From positions 48,911 through 112,910 of the forward strand of contig JAKSZP010017365.1 of assembly GCA_022478985.1 (NCBI GenBank): a stretch of DNA of 64,000 nt. Reading direction: 5' to 3'. Shown here one piece after another: positions 57,009 through 64,000 of the stretch. The notes below the pieces were generated by a model. It worked only from the letters and a program-made list of their open reading frames with translations, did no database searches and was not told the DNA's origin. The translations under genes were made by a program, and so were the position numbers. Each line of letters begins with the position of its first letter. Within the stretch, counting starts at the first letter, position 1. Source of the stretch: Massospora cicadina. Lineage: Eukaryota; Entomophthoromycota; Entomophthoromycetes; Entomophthorales; Entomophthoraceae.

Positions 57009-58275
57009 ATGGCCAAGGCCTGGATTGGTACCATTGACCTGGTCTGGCCCCAAAAATTCAGAAAAATCTGCAAAGTTTTTTTGATTTTTGCCAAGATTTT
57101 GGGCATCCCTCCACACCCCCCCCACCCATCAGCCAACCAAATCCCATCGCTGATCCCCAATCACCCAATCCCTCAGCATCCCCACTATGTGATTCTCCCA
57201 ATACTTAAGGCAACTGCCCTGCCGAGGGGCTGTTGGTTAATTCTCTATTCTTCCCACGCTTTGCACCAAATAAAGCCCAAATACCCCAAACGCCTTGCCG
57301 CAGACTCCGCCAGTTTGTTTTTTACAAAAATCCGCTGATTAATCTGGTGAAGTGTGCCACCGCCCAAATAATCATCCTGATGATCGCCAAATGGGCCATC
57401 TGGTTGCTCAACCCTGCCATGCAGTGGTGGATCATATAGACTGTAAACCGCCTCATTCTTGATGACAGAGTCAATTCTCCATCTGTTTTACATACCCATC
57501 TAATGTGAACCTGTCCATTTGCTTTGCCATGGGATTTCTGAGACTGCTCCCCTATTAAAGCAGCCTCAGGGTGCCCCCTCCCCAACGCCCATGAGCTTGG
57601 CCCTCACACTTGGCTCATCCGCCGCTAATCCCACCCACCTGAGGGCTCTGGAGCACCCCGCCCAAGGGGGGCTCAGCCCCAACGCTTGTTGCGGGTCTGT
57701 TATCCCCTCCAACAGCAACCCTGCCCGCGCGGTAAGCCCTGTGCCGCCCCTCTATGGCGCACAGATTCACTTACTTGAAACTGAAGGCCAGCAACCATGA
57801 ACTCTGGAGGAGTCATCATCCTCCCCACCTCTCCCACCCTTGGGGGTTGCCCCGCAAGACTCGCGGTTGCCCCCATTAAAATCATCTGGTTTGCCTTGAG
57901 GGCCTTTGGTATGTTAATGAACATTTACTTTCCCCTCATCCTCAATAGATCTCCCATTCTTCTAGTCGCATGGACTGCTGTACCCTTGGCATTCTGGTCT
58001 TGACTGGGTGCTCACACACCCTGACCGGGAGCCCAGTCTAATTCTTATCAGCTGCTTCCATGACAGTAGGGACATGGTGCCTCAGGGACCTTCATGTCCC
58101 CATACAATCAGAATCTTTCAAAGATTTCCAAAACAACCACCTGATAGTACCCTCATTATAAACATCATCCTCATGACCGCAGCAGTGGGACTGCACCTTC
58201 ATGATTCAGGAAGTGGGGACAATTTCAAAAGTGTTTCCATTAATTCTCATACACATGATGCTTCTTATCAAATCT
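57009..58275 (+). pseudogene. LINE 5' fragment: Pro-rich ORF1 end and endonuclease
   Basis: Unusually C-rich. 57519-57800 is a Pro/Ala-rich open stretch (GAPSPTPMSLALTLGSSAANP) that could be the ORF1 C-terminus. From ~57890 the frame reads GMLMNIYFPLILNRS, then, after a one-base shift, LDWVLTHPDREPSL (~58000-58045). These match the NIYTPNGAQER ... GDMNCWLTSPTD blocks of the LINE-alpha endonuclease in order and spacing. It ends abruptly at ~58275 against gypsy sequence. It is probably LINE-beta or a relative; the overlap needed to decide is absent. Confidence 0.5.
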
Positions 58276-59252
58276 AGTTTAAGTGCCTTCAGTGTAAGGA
58301 GTTGTTCACGTTGTTTGAGAGTAATTTATTGAGGCTCAGTTTGTGAGCAGGAATTTTAGCTTTCTCGTCATCTTGAATCCTGACAACGACCCCTCAAGGT
58401 CCTGTCAGAGGAGGTATAAGTCCAGAGGAACTGTCCATGCACTTGATTCACTACTGTCACCTGATTGGCATTGGCAATGGAGTACTCCAAGTTCACCTTA
58501 TGAATGACCTTATAAGCTTTGGAACAAGTACATTAATGCTTATTTTTGTCACCCTTTGGATTGATGGCGATAAAAGTGAATGAGGTCACCTAACAGAAGA
58601 ATTTGTTAAAGAGGGTCAGCCGAAATTAAAACCGGATTTCACCTTTCCTTAGTAGTGACGATGCCTTGCATGGCTAGGGCTTGAGCTGGATAATTTCATT
58701 GACTAAGGATCATGGTAACATCAGAGTTCTTAGGAGCGGAGGTCTTGAGCAATGCTAAATGCTATTGGGAGCTGGGGAGCACATCCATATAGAGCTGCAA
58801 AGGAGGATATCTTTATTACTCAATGGTAGCTTATTCTATAGGTAAGCAAAGCGCGTGGTAGATAATGATTCCATAGTTTTTGATATTAGGAGGTCATCTT
58901 TCATAAAATAGAGATAAGGGTTTTGTTAGCACGTTCCACCACCCATTGGTTGATGGGTTTTAAGTGGCGGCGAAACTTTGGTTAGTGACAAAAAGCAAAG
59001 TAGGCTCTTGGACTACATGCGAGATGAAAAATAATCCATTACCAAAAGTAAAGTTTGTGGGCATCCATGTTGTGTTAAAACGGATCAAATAAGTAAAAGA
59101 GACATGGCTTTTGCATTAGCAGAAGGTACCAAAATTGCTTTGACCCATTTGATCAGATGGTCCACAGCTAGGAGGATATATTTATATCAGTGTTCAAAGT
59201 GAGGAGAGGGCCTACTACATCAATGCCAATGACATTGAAGAGTCCCATTGGG

Positions 59253-60221
59253 GGCTTCAAGCTTGACCACTCGAAGTGCAAGTGCCCCACAATTGCCACT
59301 TCTGCTGCATCCACCACTCAGGGCTTGGGCGCTACCCGGTGGCTGCCTCACCCCAATTTTTCAAATGGGGTTCAATCCTCTCACCCCTAACATCGGGGAA
59401 TTCTGGCGATGCTTCCAAAGCAGCAGCTAATCAAAATTTGAGAAAATTTAAAATTTTTGAAAAATTGACCAGATTATGGAATTCTGAGTCGATGGCTGAA
59501 CCTGTTTCAGCTGAGCTGCCATGGTCAACAGCACAAGGCCAATCAGCACTGGCCACAGCCCCAATTATGGTGGCTGGCCCAGCGCTGGCTGAATCCAATC
59601 CATTTGAGGCTCTCAAATGGATTAAGGAGGACAAATGGCCATACTATATGAAACCTGATTTTTCTTTGGAGGAGTTCTTTGTTGACCCTCCTGAATCGCG
59701 TTCCCGCCATTTTCATCCAAAAAACGGGTGTCCCATCTATAAAGATATTAATGAAATGGCAGTTGCAGCTGGAGCTGCCCTGTCTAACACCCTCCTCCGC
59801 CAGCAACTCCATGGGGCAATGGAGCCCCTTGTTGAGGGTATTCCTATCCCCAATTTTCCTCTCGATTTTGAGGAAGATGCTAAATACAAAATTGAGGAGC
59901 TTGCTTTCAGTGTGAGCCGTGCTTGCATCAATGCAGCAAAAACTTCTCTTTTTGACCCCTATTATCCCAAAACCTACCAGCGCATCAAGTCATTTTTTTG
60001 TGTCAGCTCTCATCGTTTTTGCTGAGCATCAACTTGCTCAATATGTTGAGGTGATGGACTTTGCCAGCCTCATAAACGAAGAAAACCGCCAACTATACCT
60101 CCTTATGCCTCATGTCACTGATGCTCCCACCCCAATGCTGTCCACTATGGTCCGCCAGCTAAAGCGGGCATTGGACAAAAGTTTCCACAAAGCCCCCTCG
60201 CCATCTGATATGGCTTCCTAG
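59253..60221 (+). pseudogene. HAL-beta-1 ORF1-like protein (truncated)
   Basis: Begins inside a knuckle (F-K-L-D-H-S-K-C-K-C-P), close to HAL-alpha-4 FKVDHSKRKCP. A long open part runs ~59450-59985: AEPVSAELPW, ESNPFEALKWIKEDKWPYY (compare NPWDYLKK in HAL-alpha-3), FSLEEFFVDPPESRSRHFHPKNG, and a helical NEMAVAAGAALSNTLLRQQLHGAM. The last part, in another frame (59919-60221), has LYLLMPHVTDAPTPMLSTMVRQLKRAL, equal in position to HLADASTPLLSALIRLF of HAL-alpha-1. It is the least damaged C-terminal half in the window, with one main frameshift (~59985). Confidence 0.7.
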
Positions 60222-60344
60222 GCTGATACCATAGGGGCATATTAGGATTAATTTATTAATGATAATCCCTTTTTTGGCCCATTTGTGAATAAAGATGCGT
60301 GGCGGCTCCCCCTTTTGGGTTGAGCACCACTAGTACTAAAAAAA
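59253..60344 (+). mobile_element. HAL-beta-1: ORF1-only element, 5'-truncated
   Basis: 1092 bp flanked by a perfect 13-bp target duplication GAGTCCCATTGGG (59240-59252 and 60345-60357) in GB3 integrase. 5' truncated in the zinc knuckle. 3' end GGCGGCTCCCCC...TGAGCACCACTAGTACTAAAAAAA (60301-60344). No endonuclease or RT. Its tail differs from HAL-alpha and matches HAL-beta-2, the small inserts at 31252 and 55018 and, less closely, LINE-beta. Confidence 0.9.
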
Positions 60345-62653
60345 GAGTCCCATTGGGCTATGACTGAATGTGGTATTGAGGACTGGCTTAATCTTGGGAT
60401 CAGCAAGTCATACAAGCTTATAGGGCCTCTTGGATGGTTTCCACCATTTGGTCCCAGTATAATCATGACTTCAACCACTCTTTAGTCTTCTTAACTGCTC
60501 CATGTCAAAAGTTGTATGACCCTCTAGTATAATGTCAGTTTAAGAAGAAGGGCGAATGTAAGGAAGCCATTTCCGATTGACCCTTCTATATAGCAGCCCG
60601 TCTTAAATTACATATCTCAGTAATCTTTTGAATTCAACTTGAATCTCAGGAGCTTCTAACTCCCGGCGTTTTGGTCAGCTGATTAGGTCATACAGTCAGT
60701 CTTCCTCAGGGGTTAAGGCAGCCAGTACCGGCATCCTAGAGAGGCCATCAGCGTTCTGGTACATCGCTTTTTTACGATGGACTATAATGAAACTATAGCT
60801 CTGCATCATTAAGGCCCAGCGGGCTAACTGGCTATCTGAGTCCTTCATCTGCTGTAACCATTGAAGCGAGGAATGATCAGTGACAATGGTAAATGGATGT
60901 CATAGAGATAGGGCCTAAAATGTTTAATTGCTAACATGACAGCCAAGTATCCCCACTTGGTAATGCTATAGTTCCGCTCAGCCTTGCTCAGGGTCTTGCT
61001 AAAATAGGCTACTTGATGATCGACCTAATTTTTGTCATGCTGGGCTAGGATGGCCCTGAAAGTGACAATGCTCTTATCATGTATAAGAAAGGTTGTTCAA
61101 AACGTGGATGAACTAGAAAGGTTTAGTACAAAGAGCGGTCCTCAAATCATTAAAAGCCTGTTATTATTCTTGCCGCCACTCAAAAGGTAAGTCTTATGAA
61201 GGAGGTAAAATAGGGGTTCGTCCAGGTCAGTAAACTAAGGGATAAATTGATGATAATAGCCCACCATGCCAAGGAATACCTGAATATCCCTCTGGCTCTA
61301 AGGCGCGGCATCTATTTAATGGCATTAAATTTAATCCAGAATGTGTTAGATACTTTCTTTTGAGACCAAGTTTCTAAGGAATTCCATATTAGATTAAAAG
61401 AAGGAGCACTCTATAGGCTTGAGTTTTATCAAAGCCTTTATAAGACGATTATGGATTTCTAAGAGGTGTTCTACACGACCATTGAAATTTCAGAGAAGAC
61501 AGTGATATTGTCAAGGTATTTGAGGACACATGATAGCTTTAAGTCCAAAGAGGATCTAGTCCATGGTGCGTTGGAAAGTGGCGGCAAGTTATAGAGGCCC
61601 TGGGGCATCCTCATGGATTTAAATAGCCCTTTGTTGGCTATGAGCGTGCACTTGGCTCAATCTTTAGACGCAAGCTCACTTGCCAATATCTTCTGGCAAG
61701 GTCCATTGCGGAAAATACAGAGATCTGCTTAGCAGGTGGAGGAAGCCATTGATTCAGGGCAGAGAATAACTGTCCTTCTTGGTTATGGAGTCAATCTGGT
61801 GATAGTTCATCACCACATGATGGCTGCCATACTTCTTCCAAATTAACAGGAAAGGGAAGCCCAAGGACTGCATGTAGGCACCAATAGCCCAGCTTCAAGT
61901 AGTTGTTTGAGTTCCACTACCACCTAGGCCTCTTCACCCTTACTATTTTGGTAAAGTTGGGACTGAAAGGGGAATGCGTCTTCAGTCTCTACATGATGTA
62001 GAACCGCATTTATTTCTCCAAAGTCATAATCAAGGCCAAAAATAGGTCTGAATACTCCTCCAATAATTTTAAACTTAGCGCTGTTGCTCTCCAGTGAGAT
62101 CCTTTCTGATTCTGATATCAACTAGAGCCACTGATGGGGCATCTCCAAACCAAAATCTCTTAGGCTCCCAAAACAGTTGACGATATTGACTGCCTCTACT
62201 GGTTTGAGGCGGACATAGGCGGCGATACTGTTTTGTCCTAGTAACCTAGGTCAATAAGTAAGGTTATTTAACATCACTAATATAGATCCAGCATAAGGTG
62301 GATCTATAATTTGAGTGAAGGTTAGAACTTCCTTGGCGGATGGGTCATCTATGCATTGGATCCTCAGCAGGTATCCAGAGGGGATGTTAACATGTATCCA
62401 GGTATTGGTGATAACTTTTGACTATGGCGGTATAGTGGTCGCGCCTAGGTAAATAGATTGGCATGCCTTCTTGTGCATCAACATCAGGTGGGGGCATCCA
62501 GACCTAAGAGCCCCTTATATGAAAATTTGAGCTGGTCAATTTATCTTTCACTCTCTAGTAGGCAAGCCTGATCCTTGACCTCCATTTTGGATTCACGGGA
62601 AATTTTGAAGATTAGAGGAACCTGATGTCCCATTAGGGATAGAAATCTGCCGT

Positions 62654-63151
62654 TGTTGTGAATTAAATATGACTGGATAATAAGTCTATGGTCATCCAGC
62701 GAAATGAATTTAATCCGCTAGAATCAACCCAGTAATGGTAATATAAGTGCTTCAAAATGAGGCGATATCAAATCTTTGGTAAATCGCCTCAAATTGGGCG
62801 TTGTGAGATTAATGAATGATATGACTAAACCAATGAGATACGGCGAATTGAGCTACTAAGATATGTGAGTAATATCATCTGAAATTATTACAATATAAGA
62901 AGGATAAGATGAACAAGGAGAAGAGGTCTTTTTGAAGTAGAAGAAGAGTGAGTGCGAGCAGGGAAGATCTGGTATATAGTTATATTAAATAAAAGTAGTG
63001 TAGTTGGGGAGATTTCCTCTTATTTTTGTATATATCAAGTTATTACGTTTTTGAGGTTAATGATCTCCATATCATTTGGCCGTTGCTCAGTGGGATAAAC
63101 CCTGCGTGATTCATTTGGCGGAAATATACCATATCCAATGAAAAGTTAACA
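62654..63151 (+). repeat. 5' LTR of GA3
   Basis: 498 bp, starts TGTTGTGAATTAAATATGACTGG (aligns ungapped with the GA2 start) and ends AGTTAACA. Contains GCTTCAAAATGAGGC (62749-62763), one change from the GA2 inverted repeat, and CGTTGCTCAGTGGG. PBS TGGTGCTCACTA at 63153-63164. Confidence 0.88.
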
Positions 63152-63211
63152 GTGGTGCTCACTATGGGGGGCCTATTAATCAACTAAATAACAACTTTAT
63201 CAATTAAATCT

Positions 63212-63914
63212 ATGGCGCAACCAGCTCGCTTTGATGGCGTACTACCCCTGGTGATTGAACTATCTTACTATCGGGAACTAAGGCTTGCCCTGGATACCTT
63301 ACTTCAGGTGCAAAAAACGCTTTTTCATGCGAATAAGATTATTACTGAACAGCTCAATCATGCCTTCCGCCAACTGCTCCTGGTAGGTGACCATGTTAAC
63401 CAACTTGCCAATCTCTTAAGCAGCATGACGGAGCGGCTAGACTGTGTGGATACAAATTAGATAAGTTTGTTAAGGAAAAGTTGTCTGGAGTGGCAGGCTG
63501 CCCTCATTTAACCAAGATGGTAACATACATGGGTTTTTCAAGCGGTTCAAGTTTGCCATAGAGGAGCTTCCAATCAACAAAAAGCCAAGCTGTTGTTATC
63601 TGCATTGGATGTTTCCAGTGCTGATCAAATTATTTGTTATCTTAAAAACAGTACTGTACCTTACCAAGAGGTGAAGCAGACTGTAATTTGCCTGTTTGGG
63701 GCAAAGCGAAAATGGCTCAGCACAAAGTGGATTTTTTAACATTATCATTTCTAAAAATGAGTCTTTAACAAAGTTTGTGGAGCGATTCACTAATGAGGCT
63801 CATGTATTGTTGGGTGCAAATGTCTTATCTAGAGAGGAGGTGGGCATAGCAATGATGGCGGCTATCAAGACCTACCGCAAATTGCATAATGCTATGGCAT
63901 ATACCTTTCAATAG
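63212..63914 (+). pseudogene. gag: GA3 gag, N-terminal part
   Basis: ATG at 63212, about 60 bp after the PBS: MAQPARFDGVLPLVIELSYYREL, RLALDTLLQVQKTLFHANKIITEQLNHAF, with coiled-coil-like spacing up to a stop at 63458-63460. Then, in shifted frames, the gag core: LLSALDVSSADQIICYL-like (~63595-63650) and IIISKNESLTKFVERFTNEAHVLL (~63745-63815), MMAAIKTYRKLHNAMAY, and a stop at 63912-63914. This is the cleanest gag N-terminus in the window and supports the start chosen for GA1 at 3530. Confidence 0.78.
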
Positions 63915-64000
63915 GATGCAGAGTTACTCAAAATCATCCATCATTTACGTCGTCTATCCGCCACCTTTAGTGCTCCTAATGTGGAGTGGAAGGATCCCAT

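Larger units (their letters stand above)
58440..62480 (-). pseudogene. pol: GB3 pol: dUTPase-like, RT, RNase H, integrase
   Basis: Right to left. dUTPase-like: QIIDPPYAGSILVMLNNL (62260-62316) then LGQNSIAAYVRLKPVEAV; Asp and Tyr of motif 3 are present, closest of all copies to a true dUTPase. RT N-terminus: ISESERISLESNSAKFKIIGG and AFPFQSQLYQNSKGEEA (62121-61924). RT active site: CVLKYLDNITVFSE with YLDN at 61507-61518. RNase H: TDHSSLQWLQQMKDSDSQLARWALMM (~60890-60810) and MYQNADGLSRMPVLAALT. Integrase N-terminus: LLYRRVNRKWLPYIRPSS (~60600-60550), interrupted by HAL-beta-1, and continuing 59239-58450. Many stops. Confidence 0.72.
58276..62653 (-). mobile_element. Gypsy GB3, truncated at both ends
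   Basis: Minus strand. The start of the 3' LTR is visible (TGTCAGGATTC, reverse of 58375-58385), preceded by the purine tract AGGACCTTGAGGGG (reverse of 58389-58402), as in GB1. Only ~110 bp of LTR remain before LINE sequence. It extends through integrase, RNase H, RT and dUTPase-like domain and is cut at 62653 by GA3. It contains HAL-beta-1. Confidence 0.78.
62654..64000 (+). mobile_element. Gypsy GA3, 5' part (runs off window)
   Basis: Inserted into GB3 at 62653. LTR, PBS and gag in order; the rest lies beyond the window. The LTR is the same length as in GA2. The target duplication cannot be checked here (left flank GCCGT). Confidence 0.88.

Noticed and set aside
1..64000. CRISPR array, tRNA, rRNA or bacterial operon structure
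   Set aside because: I found no regularly spaced short repeats, no tRNA-like cloverleaf or A/B box pair that I trust, and no clusters of intact genes with ribosome binding sites; the content is eukaryotic retroelements.

Overview
This window is eukaryotic repeat DNA, almost wall-to-wall retrotransposon. I find no intact cellular gene, tRNA, rRNA or CRISPR array. The elements present (Ty3/gypsy LTR elements, and non-LTR LINEs with an APE-type endonuclease and a C-terminal zinc finger), the heavy nesting and the many stops and frameshifts suggest a large, TE-bloated genome. A fungus, possibly a basidiomycete, fits the style of the elements, but the sequence does not prove this. Almost every ORF is a decayed fragment. 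Family names used here are mine: LINE-alpha, LINE-beta, HAL-alpha and HAL-beta (ORF1-only elements), and gypsy families GA, GB and GC.

Layout. LINE-beta (+) occupies 1-2952 and resumes at 17178-18178. It is split by gypsy GA1 (2953-17172, duplicated CCACC at both ends). GA1 itself contains HAL-alpha-1 (~4924-6745, -), the full-length LINE-alpha1 (6914-12179, -) and an unclassified ~0.9 kb insert (~13369-14252). A second full-length LINE-alpha2 lies at 18437-23709 (-). Gypsy GC1 (+) is spread over ~24.1-48.9 kb. It is cut by GB1 (27453-37994, -; itself hit by HAL-alpha-2, HAL-alpha-3 and a 48-nt insert), by GA2 (38709-44636, +, duplicated AACAC) and by HAL-alpha-4 (45491-47403, +). GB2 (~49.3-54.4 kb, -) carries a truncated HAL-beta-2. 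A 14-nt tail-only insertion lies at 55018. A LINE fragment with endonuclease (57.0-58.3 kb) is followed by GB3 (58276-62653, -), which contains HAL-beta-1. GA3 (62654 to window end, +) cuts GB3.

How the pieces relate. The most interesting pattern is two parallel pairs of an autonomous LINE and an ORF1-only partner. Four ~1.9 kb HAL-alpha elements carry one ORF that looks like a divergent LINE ORF1 (a YxGYFDLGF-type block, then a CCHC knuckle). They have no endonuclease or RT, yet three of the four share a ~30-bp 3' tail with LINE-alpha and three have long target-site duplications. HAL-beta copies share a different tail (TAGTACT plus 6-7 A) with LINE-beta. Tail-only insertions of 48 and 14 nt, flanked by perfect 16- and 14-bp duplications, show that the extreme 3' end alone is enough to mark an insertion. 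Separately, the gypsy elements carry a dUTPase-like domain between protease and RT.
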